Origin: Flaviflagellibacter rhizophilus
GTDB taxonomy: Bacteria; Pseudomonadota; Alphaproteobacteria; Rhizobiales; Methylopilaceae
DNA length: 64,000 bases
Direction of reading: 5' to 3'
NCBI RefSeq assembly: GCF_033898525.1
Contig: NZ_JAXAFJ010000005.1
Location: forward strand, 1-64,000
Below the pieces are notes generated by a model. It was not told the origin of the DNA. It saw only the letters and a list, made by a program, of their open reading frames with translations, and did no database searches. The translations under genes were made by a program, and so were the position numbers. Positions 23,341-32,573 of this stretch are shown piece after piece; positions within the stretch are counted from its first letter, which is position 1, and each line of letters starts with the position of its first letter.

Positions 23341-24335
23341 CAAAGCCTCCGGATGTTGCAGGTGTTGAACCCGGCGCCGCCGGCTCGCCGCAGCTGCACG
23401 TGATAGGAGCCGTCCGTGGCGATGGTGTCGCCGTAGTCCGCGGAGTTCTGGAACCCGGCCGCTATGGTGACAGTGCCGCCCGTGCCATCCGTCCAGAAGA
23501 AGAGCTCGACGAACCCGTCTTCGGTGAGCGGGGCAATGGTGAAGGCGAACGATGTCCGGCGTCCATACTTGAGATTTCCAAGCCCGGGATCGAACGCGAG
23601 CGTCCCGGTGAGCGCGCCGATGTCCTTACCGGTGGTGCGAAAGCCGCCCGTGATGACTTGCCCGAGGCCGGTGAGCGTCGCCGCTCCGGCACCTACCACC
23701 TGCGCGAGGAGCGCAGCCGCATCGGCGAGCCCCGCCAGAGTGCGGCCATAGACCGTGAGCGCATAGGTGCCGAACGCAGTGCCACTGGTCGAGAAGATAC
23801 CCCGGTTCGCCGCATAACCGCCGGCGCCAGCTATTCCGGTGAGGATGCCGCTCGCCTGTTGCTTCGAGCCAAGCAACCCCGCCTGTGTGGAGATGGCCTG
23901 ATTGATTGAAGCCAGATCGTCGTCGAAGCCGGCGATGTCCTCGCCCAAGGCGTTGCTGGCGGCAACCAATTGCTCCACGGCTGCCTGGACGTTCGTCGCC
24001 GTGAGCCCGGCTACAGGCGCCAAGGTGGACGATGCTGCAGGCAGAACGCCAGTAGCGATGTCCTCATAGGCCGCGATGATCTGGTCGGCGGCTTCCTGGA
24101 TCTCGATCAGCGTCTGGCGCTGGACGTCCACCACCTCGGTGATGTTCGCGGAGACGATGGCCAGCGCCTGGCTGGTGATGAGGTCGATGGCCGACTGATA
24201 GTCAGCCTCGGTCATCTCCAGCGAACGAAGCCGCTGGCCAACGCTCGTAAAGAACCCCTGGAAGAACTCCCGCGTGGCACTCTGGCCGAGCGGGATCAGG
24301 TAGTCGTTATCGGGGCTCGGCGCTGTCAACGACAT
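23340..24335 (-). CDS. putative tail fibre protein
   Basis: The ATG with AGGAGG upstream gives MSLTAPSPDNDYLIPLGQSA and 331 residues. There is a helical N-terminal third with a coiled coil (LEMTEADYQSAIDLITSQAL), then an Ala/Gly-rich trimeric region and a beta-rich tip that contains GTGGTVTIAAGF and ends CNIRRL. This is fibre architecture, and it follows gpI and the large fibre-like gene as gpH does in P2. Confidence 0.65.
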   Translation of the reverse strand: MSLTAPSPDNDYLIPLGQSATREFFQGFFTSVGQRLRSLEMTEADYQSAIDLITSQALAIVSANITEVVDVQRQTLIEIQEAADQIIAAYEDIATGVLPAASSTLAPVAGLTATNVQAAVEQLVAASNALGEDIAGFDDDLASINQAISTQAGLLGSKQQASGILTGIAGAGGYAANRGIFSTSGTAFGTYALTVYGRTLAGLADAAALLAQVVGAGAATLTGLGQVITGGFRTTGKDIGALTGTLAFDPGLGNLKYGRRTSFAFTIAPLTEDGFVELFFWTDGTGGTVTIAAGFQNSADYGDTIATDGSYHVQLRRAGGAGFNTCNIRRL

Positions 24336-24492
24336 CCGGACCCTCCTGCTCAACGATGGCCTTCAGGGCGCGGCCGCTCATCTCGTGCCGCGGCAAAGGC
24401 AGCAGCATCGCACCGCGGTAGTTCACGGCGCGGGTCAGCTTCACCTCGTAGGTGCCATCGCTGTCGTAGGTGATTGTGCTCGCTTCAGACAT
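24307..24492 (-). CDS. small phage protein
   Basis: The ATG at 24492 has GAGGTGAAGCCG before it and gives MSEASTITYDSDGTYEVKLT. A GTG three codons upstream is less likely. The 61-residue protein has a beta hairpin with a following acidic tail (QEGPDVVDSAEPR). Its last 29 bases overlap the fibre gene start. It is the kind of small connector found between baseplate and fibre genes. Confidence 0.6.
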   Translation of the reverse strand: MSEASTITYDSDGTYEVKLTRAVNYRGAMLLPLPRHEMSGRALKAIVEQEGPDVVDSAEPR

Positions 24493-24502
24493 CGGCTTCA
24501 CC

Positions 24503-26791
24503 TCAGAGCGCGAAGAGCGCGGTGTTTTCGAGGAAGGCGGTCAGGACGATGTTGGTCGTCGTGAGACCGGGGGCATTGCGGACCACCGATGTGCCGGCGG
24601 GCACCGTGTAGGTGGACAGCACCTCGCGGCGCTCGGGCCGGTCTTGATCGATGATCGTGGTGCTGACGTCCGGCGCGATCAGCGTCTGGGACGCCCCCGC
24701 CATGATACGCGGCGAGAACCCCTGCACCGCGGGGTCGAAGTCGTCGATGGTCGTCAGCGTCTGGATCGTGGTGGTCGTCAGGCCAAGGTTGATCGCTTCC
24801 GACACTGCGCGCAGCTCCGGTGCCGGCCGGGCCGTGCGGGAGACGGCGAACGCATCCATCACGATCATGGGCGCCAGATCTGGAGTGGCGAGCATCGTGC
24901 AGCGCAGCTGAACCAGCGATGGCAGGCTCGCAAGCGGCCCATCCTCGGCAACGTCCAGGAAGCTCCAAGGCAGCTCGTCGACCGTGCGGATCTCCCACTC
25001 GATGGCGGTCCCGTCCGGACGCCAGTTCGCGTAGAGCAGCATCAGTTCGGTCATGCCGTTTTCCAGCGTGACTGGCTGGAAATTGACGACCGTTCGGGTG
25101 TTCGCGAAGCGCGCGGCGTTGAGGCGGAAGTTGAAGTCGAATTCCAGATCGCCTTGCGCCCAGGCACCATCCGTCAGACGGAACGAGGTTCCGCCTGAGT
25201 AGGCATTCCCAGTCGTGCCGCGCAGCTGATGATTGCCGACCGTGACCGTGAACCAGGCATAGCGATTGCCGGGGGTCAGGTAGGTGGGTGGCAGGTTGAA
25301 CTTGTTGGCGCCAAGGACCAGCTCGGAGCGCGGTTTCGTGACGTTCGCTAGCACCGCGGTGACAACAGGAGCGCCGGTCGGGTCCGTTTCGCAGAGGAAC
25401 AGGTGCACGTCGCCGTCGTTGCCGACGCGGCTGAAATCCAGGTCTATCGAGGTGGCGATTGTCGGCTGCGAGACGAGGATCGTTTCGCCATGGACCGAGC
25501 CGTTCACGCCGATTTCGGTGGTGACGTAGTCCCAATAGACGTCGGTCCACTCGATCTTCTTGACCGTGCGGACGGCGTAGATGTTGTGGCCTCGGTCCTG
25601 CCGCTTCACCAAGCCGACGGTCTCGAACGTCTCGCCGTTCTTACTGAAGGTGCGGCTCGCTTGGAGATCAGGCGAATAGCGTGACCACTCCTTCGCGTTC
25701 TCGCAGATGTGGATGGTCTCGCCGTATTCGAGCTTCGAGCGAGCCACCTCGCGCCTTATGGCGTTCACCTCGCTGTGGGTGGTCTGCGAGATGTCACGGG
25801 TGGCTGTGCCGCCCCAATTGGACATGCGCGTCACTTCAGACCATGCGGGCATCATGCGGCGCCCGGTGAAGCGGATCCTCGGATCGTCCTCGGTCACCAG
25901 TTGAAGCTGGGCTTCCTTCTGGTTCGCATAAGGATGGTGGATGCCCTCGTCGACGCGGCTGCGCCACTGCGCATGGTTCGGGTCCCACTGGTCATAGAGC
26001 AGGCCCGGATCGTACCAGTCGGAGCGAGCGCCAGCCGGCACGTTGTTCTGCTGCCGCATGGCGGCGACGTCCCGGCGGATCTGCCGGATGATTTCCGGGC
26101 GGACCATGGCCCGGCGCAGATCGTTGATGGCGCTGTTCGCGTTGGCGAGGTCGGTTTCGAGCGTGGTGGTGCGCAGGAACAGCGCGGCAAGATTGACCTC
26201 GAGCGCGGTGACGCGGCCCTCCACTTCGTAGAGCGGCTTAACGCGGTGACCCTCGCTCGGCACGATGGTCTGAACCCCGGCGCTGGTCAGCCGGACGAAC
26301 GCAATGCAGCAGTCGGTATCCGCCACGACCGGACGCAAGGCCGGCGCGGGAGATGCGAGACCCTGCTGGACCACGATGCCGACCACCCGACGCTCAACGT
26401 TCGGCGTGGAGCGCATGACGACAGACGCGTCATCGGCATCCTCCGCCAGATCCTTGAAGGGGCGGATGGCCTCCTCGATGTCCGTGCGGCCGCGAAGGAT
26501 CAGCGCCACCCAGCGCTCATCGCTGACGACTACGGGCAGATAGGCCTGCAGGTTGACGTCCTGAACGCCGGTTGCCTCGAAGACGGTGCGGTCCTCGTGG
26601 TAGCGGCCCGGAGAAACTGTGACGACCTGGGTATTGGCCGCGGCCGAGACGGTGAAGCGCGCCCAATGCGCCGGGTACGCGATGGCATCCTCGACAAGAT
26701 TGTCGATAGCCGCCTGCGGGAACAGGGTCATATCGTCGAAGTCGGAAGGCTCAAGGATCTCGGCCTCGGCTGTCAGCAGGCGATTGCTCAT
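24503..26791 (-). CDS. large tail fibre/baseplate protein (DUF4815-like)
   Basis: The 762-residue product starts MSNRLLTAEAEILEPSDFDD. The N-terminal 200 residues (FTVSAAANTQVVTVSPGRYH, VFEATGVQDVNLQAYLPVVV) resemble the DUF4815 adaptor domain of tail proteins. A coiled coil (VTALEVNLAALFLRTTTLET) and a long beta-sandwich region follow. It directly follows gpI, the position of fibre gene H in P2. It probably attaches the fibre to the baseplate. Confidence 0.7.
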   Translation of the reverse strand: MSNRLLTAEAEILEPSDFDDMTLFPQAAIDNLVEDAIAYPAHWARFTVSAAANTQVVTVSPGRYHEDRTVFEATGVQDVNLQAYLPVVVSDERWVALILRGRTDIEEAIRPFKDLAEDADDASVVMRSTPNVERRVVGIVVQQGLASPAPALRPVVADTDCCIAFVRLTSAGVQTIVPSEGHRVKPLYEVEGRVTALEVNLAALFLRTTTLETDLANANSAINDLRRAMVRPEIIRQIRRDVAAMRQQNNVPAGARSDWYDPGLLYDQWDPNHAQWRSRVDEGIHHPYANQKEAQLQLVTEDDPRIRFTGRRMMPAWSEVTRMSNWGGTATRDISQTTHSEVNAIRREVARSKLEYGETIHICENAKEWSRYSPDLQASRTFSKNGETFETVGLVKRQDRGHNIYAVRTVKKIEWTDVYWDYVTTEIGVNGSVHGETILVSQPTIATSIDLDFSRVGNDGDVHLFLCETDPTGAPVVTAVLANVTKPRSELVLGANKFNLPPTYLTPGNRYAWFTVTVGNHQLRGTTGNAYSGGTSFRLTDGAWAQGDLEFDFNFRLNAARFANTRTVVNFQPVTLENGMTELMLLYANWRPDGTAIEWEIRTVDELPWSFLDVAEDGPLASLPSLVQLRCTMLATPDLAPMIVMDAFAVSRTARPAPELRAVSEAINLGLTTTTIQTLTTIDDFDPAVQGFSPRIMAGASQTLIAPDVSTTIIDQDRPERREVLSTYTVPAGTSVVRNAPGLTTTNIVLTAFLENTALFAL

Positions 26792-27429
26792 CAGAGCCTC
26801 TTACGGTCGCGGAAATCGCCGAAGCGAAAGGAGCCATCCAGCGGAAAGCCGTCATCGATGGTGACGGGCCGGCGGTGGCCATGATTGATCGTGATCAAGG
26901 TCTCGGGGGCCTTGGCGGCCTGCACCGCGCGGCGCACTCGGCGGATAGGTTCACGGTCGACGGTGCGCAGCGCGTCACGCCGTAGAGCCGAGCGCCCGAC
27001 CACGAAGGCGCCGGATGGAAAGCGGAGCGGCACCTTCACGAGCAGATGCGCCGTGAACGGTTTGTGGCCGATAGGGTCAAGCCCTATCGCGGAGAAGCCA
27101 ACGACGAACCGTCGAGGATGCGAGATCCTGTCGATGATCGAGGCGTCGACGAAAGGCAGGAACCGGTCCAGCGCCGCCCGCGTGCCGACGAGTGCGGCGA
27201 GCTCTGCGGCTTCGGCGATCATCTGCCGCTTACGATCAGCCGACCAATCGTCGAACCAGAGGTCTACGGACTCGTGCGCGGCCAGGAACGGCAGCCAATC
27301 CATCGGAGACGTGGCCGAACCGAGGATGGCCCGCAGCGGCACCGGCAGATCATCTGACGCTGCAAAGGATACGGCCTTTGTGAACGGTCCTGAGGAAGCC
27401 GGCAGGATTTCGTCTGCCGTCGCCTTCAT
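26791..27429 (-). CDS. baseplate protein gpI
   Basis: The 212-residue protein has the gpI signature: PVPLRAILGSATSPMDWLPF, LAAHESVDLWFDDWSADRKR, and the helix following with GTRAALDRFLPFV. It connects the baseplate wedge with fibres. The start overlaps the gpJ stop by four bases. Confidence 0.9.
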   Translation of the reverse strand: MKATADEILPASSGPFTKAVSFAASDDLPVPLRAILGSATSPMDWLPFLAAHESVDLWFDDWSADRKRQMIAEAAELAALVGTRAALDRFLPFVDASIIDRISHPRRFVVGFSAIGLDPIGHKPFTAHLLVKVPLRFPSGAFVVGRSALRRDALRTVDREPIRRVRRAVQAAKAPETLITINHGHRRPVTIDDGFPLDGSFRFGDFRDRKRL

Positions 27430-28352
27430 GCGCGCACCTCGGCCGTGACGGTGATGCTGGTACAGACGGGCACCGTGTAGGGGTTCGGAAGCACCACGAC
27501 CGGCACAAGATCACGAACCTTGATGACGTTCGGTCCGTAAGCGGCACCCGGCAAAAGCCCTGGCGGGATTTCGCCACCGATCAAAGTCCGCTCGTCAGTC
27601 GCCGCCCGCACACGGCTCGCGGTCTCTGCCACCAGCAACGCGGCATCAGGACCCGGTGGGACCTCGATCACGAGCGAGACCACATATTCTAGCCGCGTGG
27701 CGCGGAGCACGGATACGCCGACCGCCTCCGGCTGCACGGATGGATCCAGAACCGCGGCCCGCACCGCAGCCATTTCCTCAGTGGTGGCATCGCGTCCGCC
27801 GGGCCCCACGATCACAACGTCGGTGTCACCCGGCCGTCCATGCACGATGCGGCCATTAACCTTCGCGTCCCCGGCAAGGGGAAACACGCGAAAGACCTCG
27901 TAGAGATAGCGGCCGGCAGACCCTGCCGACGGTCTGTCGAAGGACAGCAGGTAACGGCGCAGCAGGGCCGCGTCCGTCTCCAGCACCGCAGGGGTGTTCA
28001 GCGCGATGTTCGCCGGGACAACGATCAGGCGCTGGATGCCTTGCCGCGCGACGATGTTGTCGAGGTCCGCGCCGGAGGCCAGAGGCGCAAGCACGGCGCG
28101 AACGGCGTCGTTCACTCGTGCCCGGTCCATCAGCCGTAGATAAGCCCAGGCCTTGGCGAAGATCGACGCCGGGTTTGCCTCAAGCCCTGCGACTTCGAAG
28201 GCCGGCAAGCTGGCATCGCGTCCACGTTCCTCGTCCCAGAACGCGACGAACCGCGTCAGGAAGTCGGTCTTCAGCCTGACCGGGTCCAGCGGCTCGATGG
28301 CGTTTGGCGCTGGCATACGGGAAAGATCGACGGTCGTCGGAGCGAAAGTCAT
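27426..28352 (-). CDS. baseplate wedge protein gpJ
   Basis: The ATG overlapping the gpW stop gives MTFAPTTVDLSRMPAPNAIE and 308 residues. The gpJ features are ASGADLDNIVARQGIQRLIV, RYLLSFDRPSAGSAGRYLYE and VNGRIVHGRPGDTDVVIVGP. The longer upstream frame is antisense to gpW-coded sequence and is not used. It forms the wedge with gpW and gpI. Confidence 0.92.
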   Translation of the reverse strand: MTFAPTTVDLSRMPAPNAIEPLDPVRLKTDFLTRFVAFWDEERGRDASLPAFEVAGLEANPASIFAKAWAYLRLMDRARVNDAVRAVLAPLASGADLDNIVARQGIQRLIVVPANIALNTPAVLETDAALLRRYLLSFDRPSAGSAGRYLYEVFRVFPLAGDAKVNGRIVHGRPGDTDVVIVGPGGRDATTEEMAAVRAAVLDPSVQPEAVGVSVLRATRLEYVVSLVIEVPPGPDAALLVAETASRVRAATDERTLIGGEIPPGLLPGAAYGPNVIKVRDLVPVVVLPNPYTVPVCTSITVTAEVRA

Positions 28353-28741
28353 GCGCCGACCCTCCTGATGCGATTGCCGAACAGGCCGAATGTCTGGACG
28401 CTCTCGACGGTCGGGTCGCCGAGGTGGCCGCGTGGCCGCCAGTCGACTTCGATGCGAACACCCGCCTGTCCAAGCCGGAGCTCGTCGACGCTGCCCGTGA
28501 GCGAGACGCGACGAACCCGAAACCTCGGCTCCCATAGATCGATTGCAGCCGCGAGCAGGATCGCGAAGGCGGCGACCGTCTTCGGTGTCAGCGCCCGGCC
28601 AAGAAGTTCGATGATGCCGGCGCCGAACTCGCGGAGCAGCACCATTTCCCCGAGCCGGGTCGCGAAGATGATCTCCACCGATTGCAGCGCCGAGGCATAG
28701 TTGTCGATGACAGCCCCGGTGCGCTGGTTGAGATCAGCCAC
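28349..28741 (-). CDS. baseplate wedge protein gpW (gp25 family)
   Basis: The 130-residue protein contains SVEIIFATRLGEMVLLREFG and AIDLWEPRFRVRRVSL, with the conserved Glu-Pro-Arg-hydrophobic motif of gp25-like wedge proteins. It also resembles the lysozyme-like baseplate component of type VI secretion and phages. Start just after the previous gene. Confidence 0.92.
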   Translation of the reverse strand: MADLNQRTGAVIDNYASALQSVEIIFATRLGEMVLLREFGAGIIELLGRALTPKTVAAFAILLAAAIDLWEPRFRVRRVSLTGSVDELRLGQAGVRIEVDWRPRGHLGDPTVESVQTFGLFGNRIRRVGA

Positions 28742-28743
28742 CC

Positions 28744-28950
28744 TCAGCGCCTCTTGGCTGCCTGAGCAGGAGTCGCCGGCTCTGCCTCGGCCGGCACAGC
28801 GATCTCGCGCTCTTCCTTGAGCTCAATGCGTCCTTGATCCAGGTCGAAGCGAGCCTCGGCCGCCGTCAACTTGATCTCGCGGCTCTCAGGCACGCGGCTG
28901 CCGTTGACCCATTCCACACCGGGAAGGGCCTGATAGGTCTTCTTGCTCAT
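28744..28950 (-). CDS. small phage protein between PAAR and gpW
   Basis: The ATG preceded by GAGAGGAACCATC gives MSKKTYQALPGVEWVNGSRV and 68 residues, mostly charged and helical, with an Ala/Pro-rich tail. A longer frame upstream is an antisense reading of the PAAR gene. The function is unknown. Confidence 0.6.
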   Translation of the reverse strand: MSKKTYQALPGVEWVNGSRVPESREIKLTAAEARFDLDQGRIELKEEREIAVPAEAEPATPAQAAKRR

Positions 28951-28961
28951 GATGGTTCCTC

Positions 28962-29255
28962 TCAGGGGCCGATGAACACGTCGGCGCTGCCAGTGGCGGT
29001 CCGGCTGCCACAGGCGACAGGATCGCCGATGCGGGCTGCCTGCTTGCCGTTGCAGAAGACGGTCGGCGAACCGGCCGCCAGTACGCTGGCGTGCGTTTCC
29101 GGGATCTCGGGACAGGTGTGCGGAAGCCAAGTGTCGCCTTGGCGGTGAAGGGCTATGCCGTTGACGAAGACGTCGGGACTGGCTTCTGCATTCGGACGCG
29201 GTGGCCAGCAGCCGTGACCGGTGCAGAGGTCGCCGAGACGATGCGCAGCGGACAT
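28962..29255 (-). CDS. PAAR-repeat spike tip protein
   Basis: The 97-residue protein has two PAAR-type halves: AHRLGDLCTGHGCWPPRPN with ASPDVFVNGIALHRQGDTW, and ASVLAAGSPTVFCNGKQAAR followed by IGDPVACGSRTATGSADVFI. Cysteines and histidines that bind the metal at the cone tip are present. It caps the gpV spike. Its start overlaps the gpV stop (TGATG). Confidence 0.9.
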   Translation of the reverse strand: MSAAHRLGDLCTGHGCWPPRPNAEASPDVFVNGIALHRQGDTWLPHTCPEIPETHASVLAAGSPTVFCNGKQAARIGDPVACGSRTATGSADVFIGP

Positions 29256-29698
29256 CAGTTCAGGTCGATCCGGGCGGACTTCATCGTGATGCCGCCCGCC
29301 GCGATGACGACGCTCGTGTCGCCTGCGGTGATCGTCAGAGCGTTGTCGGCCACAACCATGCGCACGCCCGCATCCTCGAACACATTGGCTTCCATGTTGT
29401 CGTTCGGGCTTGGATTGCCGTCGGAGTAGCCGCCGCGGAACATGAGGCCCTGCCGCATGTCACCGGTGGGATTGATCACTCCGACAATCTGGCCCTTCTT
29501 CAGCGGCACGCTCGTCTTGCCGGTCTCCGGGTGCGGATACCATGGGCTCAGGAACGGCCCATCAGCGCCTTCCCCAAGCTTTAGCCGGTAGCCCCTCTTC
29601 GCATCAATCTCTTCGACCGGGCCGACCTTCAATGCGTTGCCGAAGGCGCTCTTCAGCATCTCGATGTCGGTCTTCATTCCGTACAGGTCGAGCCGCAT
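29255..29698 (-). CDS. baseplate assembly/spike protein gpV
   Basis: The 147-residue protein has the gp5/OB-fold domain of gpV (VGPVEEIDAKRGYRLKLGEG, KGQIVGVINPTGDMRQGLMF) followed by a beta-helical stretch (DNALTITAGDTSVVIAAGGI). It forms the membrane-piercing spike below the tail tube. It is followed by the PAAR protein, as expected. Confidence 0.9.
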   Translation of the reverse strand: MRLDLYGMKTDIEMLKSAFGNALKVGPVEEIDAKRGYRLKLGEGADGPFLSPWYPHPETGKTSVPLKKGQIVGVINPTGDMRQGLMFRGGYSDGNPSPNDNMEANVFEDAGVRMVVADNALTITAGDTSVVIAAGGITMKSARIDLN

Positions 29699-30447
29699 CA
29701 GGCGTCTCCCGCGTCGTCTTCGGTTACGCCCGGGGCCAGTGCAGCCATCTCAGGCGCGGTCAGCCCTTGGCGTCGCTGCAGGATCGTCCGGTTCGGTGCC
29801 GAGCCTTCGATGAAGCGGCGCATGGTGGCCGCTTGCTCTTGGTAAACCAGGCTGTCAGACGCCTGCAGCTTGTCGAGGAAGTCAGCGAGTGGGCTTCCGG
29901 CCTCCAGCGGCTCACCGCGTACCGGATCGTCCATCAAGGCCACGGAGATGCGGACCTGATGACCAGCAACTCGTTGCCCGTCGTCCGTTGTGCGCCTGGC
30001 GCCGATCTCGATCTTCGTGACCCGGTAGTGCAGCCGGCGGTAAATTTCGGCCCATTCGTTGTTCGGATCGGTCAGAGCCTCAACGATCTCGCGCTGAACG
30101 ATGTCCAGGAAGAATTCGAAGCCACCGTCGGAGGCTGGGATGGACACCCCGACCATTTCGGACGCGCCGGTCTCCTGATCGACGACCGTCATGGCCAAGC
30201 TGATCCCGGACTCGATCACCAGCTCGCAGACGCCGTTCTCGACCAGACTACGCCCCGTGATGTCCTCGGCTTTTCCGGTGTCCGTGAACACGGCAACGAA
30301 CGGCCGATCTTCCGGGGTTCGCAACGTGCCGTTCGCCTGGATGTCCAGCGCACCGTTCGGGCTGTCGAGCACGTTGTCCTCGACGAGTGTGCGACCCTTG
30401 ATGGCCTCTACCGCTGCGATGCGCAGCGCGATCCTTGCGAGCGACAT
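29698..30447 (-). CDS. phage protein between head closure and gpV
   Basis: The 249-residue protein has a helical N-terminus (LARIALRIAAVEAIKGRTLV), a central beta region (PASDGGFEFFLDIVQREIVE) and a helical end. It lies where the tail completion or tail terminator gene is usually placed, between head-completion genes and the spike. No family is firmly recognised. Its start overlaps the next gene in the operon. Confidence 0.6.
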   Translation of the reverse strand: MSLARIALRIAAVEAIKGRTLVEDNVLDSPNGALDIQANGTLRTPEDRPFVAVFTDTGKAEDITGRSLVENGVCELVIESGISLAMTVVDQETGASEMVGVSIPASDGGFEFFLDIVQREIVEALTDPNNEWAEIYRRLHYRVTKIEIGARRTTDDGQRVAGHQVRISVALMDDPVRGEPLEAGSPLADFLDKLQASDSLVYQEQAATMRRFIEGSAPNRTILQRRQGLTAPEMAALAPGVTEDDAGDA

Positions 30448-30830
30448 CAGACCTCTCCGAGCTCAAGCACAAGGCGGGTTTCGCCACGATCATCGACGCG
30501 CAGCACTTCCCACCACGGCTTGCCCGGCCGCGAGAGAGCGCAGATGCGGTCCTTCGTCTTGATGGTTGGGCCGCTGTAGACGGATGCATCGATGTGCAGT
30601 TCGGCCTTGCCGGCAGCGATTTGAGTTCGCCACGCCTCGCTCGAGCCGCCGGCCACATTCGACTGCTCGCCGCCGCCCACTCGCAGCACGGCAGTGATCT
30701 CTGTGACGGCACGCGCCGGGTCGGCGGTGCCGTTCTTCAGGAAGGAAACCCGGATCGGCTCTGCGAACTTGCGGTCGACTGCCGCGAGGACACGTTCACG
30801 CAGTGCTTGCGGGTTTGCGGCAACTGGCAT
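30447..30830 (-). CDS. phage head-tail connector-like protein
   Basis: The ATG with TGAGGATCGTC upstream gives MPVAANPQALRERVLAAVDR; the longer form would start at a TTG. The 127-residue protein has an N-terminal helix and beta strands (EPIRVSFLKNG, EVLRVDDRGETRLVLELGEV). Position after the capsid gene suggests a head-completion or joining role. No family is certain. Confidence 0.6.
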   Translation of the reverse strand: MPVAANPQALRERVLAAVDRKFAEPIRVSFLKNGTADPARAVTEITAVLRVGGGEQSNVAGGSSEAWRTQIAAGKAELHIDASVYSGPTIKTKDRICALSRPGKPWWEVLRVDDRGETRLVLELGEV

Positions 30831-30849
30831 GACGATCCTCAATGTGAAA

Positions 30850-30872
30850 CGGGGCCAGCTGGACCGGCCCCG
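30850..30872 (-). terminator. GC-rich hairpin between capsid and connector genes
   Basis: CGGGGCC and GGCCCCG form a seven-pair stem with a nine-base loop. The minus strand continues with only TTT, so it is at best a weak terminator. It may regulate the ratio of head to tail gene expression. Confidence 0.5.
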
Positions 30873-30876
30873 CCGT

Positions 30877-31137
30877 TCACTTGGCTTCCAGGGCCTTGAT
30901 GATCTCGACCTTGGTGTCGCCAGCCTTGACCTCGACGCCGCGCCGCTGGGCTTCCGCCAGCAGATCGTCCTTGGTCATGCTGTTGAGGTCGACCGGCTTA
31001 CCGGCTACGGGCGCCGCGCCCGCAGCCGGCTTGCCGTTCTCGCTGATGTATTCATGGGTGCCGGCGTTCACCGCATCGGCCGCCGCACCATAGCGCAGCG
31101 CGTCGATCTCACCGGTGGCGAGGTTCTTTACCTGCAT
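30877..31137 (-). CDS. small phage protein with HeH/SAP-like end
   Basis: The 86-residue protein starts MQVKNLATGEIDALRYGAAA. The C-terminal part (MTKDDLLAEAQRRGVEVKAG followed by TKVEIIKALEAK) is a helix-extension-helix motif common in small phage head proteins. It lies 12 bases after the capsid gene. It may bind nucleic acid or act in head completion. Confidence 0.65.
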   Translation of the reverse strand: MQVKNLATGEIDALRYGAAADAVNAGTHEYISENGKPAAGAAPVAGKPVDLNSMTKDDLLAEAQRRGVEVKAGDTKVEIIKALEAK

Positions 31138-31148
31138 GATCAGTCTCC

Positions 31149-32186
31149 TCAGTTGCCAGAGATCAGGCGAACGAGCAGGCCCGGGCGCTTCACCATGGGC
31201 AGCGGGTTCGACTGGCTATGGATCTTCACCCACCGCTGGAATTCAGGATCGACGGCCTGACGGACGTAGATCTGCTCGCCGAGCGTGTTCACCGTGTCGA
31301 TGAAGTCGGCAGGCGCCCAGTAGGTGCGGAAGGTGTCGATTGTGCCCATCGGGAAAGCGATGGCTTCGCCGGCCGGGATGAACCGGCGGGAGCCATAGGT
31401 GCCGTTCTCCTGCAGGTAGTTGGCGGTGCCACGGTATTCCTCGAACGTCACGCCGCGATGGACGAACTTCTTGCGCACGTCCTGACGCAGCACGTTGAAG
31501 GTGCCGTCGTAGTGCGCCCAGGCTTCCTTGACGTTCTTGTGGCTGGTCAGCTTCGCAAACCATTCCGGCGAGCAAAGCACATGCGCGTTGGACATGACCT
31601 CGCCATTGAGGTTGTCTTCCATGTAGCCCGACAACTCGTCGATTTTGCCGCCGACGTTCGTGTCTGCGGTGCCAAGGAGGAAGTCGATGCTCTTCTGCGT
31701 CACGCCAAACGACGTGAACAGGTTCAGCAGCGAAGAGCCGTCGGAGTCGAGGATTTCGCCTCGCAGAGCGCTTATCCGCATGTGCTCCAGCGTGATCGCA
31801 TGCTTGCGGCGCATGTTGATCTGCTTGCGGTTCACAACAGTCTGCACGCCCTCGAGCGCGCCATCCTGACCAACTCGCGCGAGGATGTTCTGGACGTCGT
31901 CAGCTTTGACGAAGTCGTCGTGCGGAATGTGGAAGGCCGAAAAGACCTTCGCGTTGCGCTGGTCCGGCATGCCAAGCGACGACGGAGCGCCGCGCTCGCG
32001 GGTTGGCAGCAGGTTAAGGGTGCCGTTCTCGAATTGCACACCCACGGTGGTCGTCGGGATCGGCTCGTTCTCGAACAGGCCGAGCTCGTTAAGCCGGCCA
32101 TAGGCGTTCGGAACGATGTTGATCGCAGCGGTCAGCGACGTTGCCGAAAAGGCGTCGTTGCTGAAGATGTCGGCGATGACGGTCAT
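31149..32186 (-). CDS. major capsid protein, lambda gpE family
   Basis: The 345-residue protein begins MTVIADIFSNDAFSATSLTA and shows the family pattern: NAYGRLNELGLFENEPIPTT, FHIPHDDFVKADDVQNILAR and LLVRLISGN at the end, with the HK97-like core between. It assembles with the decoration protein encoded just upstream. The length matches lambda gpE. Confidence 0.93.
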   Translation of the reverse strand: MTVIADIFSNDAFSATSLTAAINIVPNAYGRLNELGLFENEPIPTTTVGVQFENGTLNLLPTRERGAPSSLGMPDQRNAKVFSAFHIPHDDFVKADDVQNILARVGQDGALEGVQTVVNRKQINMRRKHAITLEHMRISALRGEILDSDGSSLLNLFTSFGVTQKSIDFLLGTADTNVGGKIDELSGYMEDNLNGEVMSNAHVLCSPEWFAKLTSHKNVKEAWAHYDGTFNVLRQDVRKKFVHRGVTFEEYRGTANYLQENGTYGSRRFIPAGEAIAFPMGTIDTFRTYWAPADFIDTVNTLGEQIYVRQAVDPEFQRWVKIHSQSNPLPMVKRPGLLVRLISGN

Positions 32187-32189
32187 TGA

Positions 32190-32573
32190 TTACGCTCCTT
32201 CGCGCACGAGGATCGGCGGATTGAGCGCGCCGAGAGCTGCATGGATGGCTGCGCGTTCGGCAGCCGTGTCGACGTCGGCGCCGTAGCGCAGGCCCTGGTG
32301 GACCACCTTCGCCTTACGGGCGACGATGACCGCGGGTTTGTCTGCCGCGGCGTTGACGGTGTTCATCAGGATCCCTGCGGCGGTCTGGCTGCCGTCACTG
32401 GCGCCCACTGTGACAGGCTTGTACTTCCCGGTACTTGTGACCTTGCCGAGAACGGTGCCGCTTTCAACGACGCCGCTGCCTGCCGCGATGACGACCTCCT
32501 CGACGGAGTAGTCGTGCTCGTATTCCTTCAGCCAGTCGCTGGAACGACGGCCCTCAGTGATGACGGTAGCCAT
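32190..32573 (-). CDS. head decoration protein, lambda gpD family
   Basis: The 127-residue protein contains the gpD core AGSGVVESGTVLGKVTSTGK and AAGILMNTVNAAADKPAVIV. It stabilises expanded capsids. Its start overlaps the protease stop by one base (TAATG), and the capsid gene follows at once. Confidence 0.92.
   Translation of the reverse strand: MATVITEGRRSSDWLKEYEHDYSVEEVVIAAGSGVVESGTVLGKVTSTGKYKPVTVGASDGSQTAAGILMNTVNAAADKPAVIVARKAKVVHQGLRYGADVDTAAERAAIHAALGALNPPILVREGA

Noticed and set aside
25709..26884. 391-residue plus-strand frame over the large fibre gene
   Set aside because: High-GC antisense frame; the minus-strand protein fits the operon.
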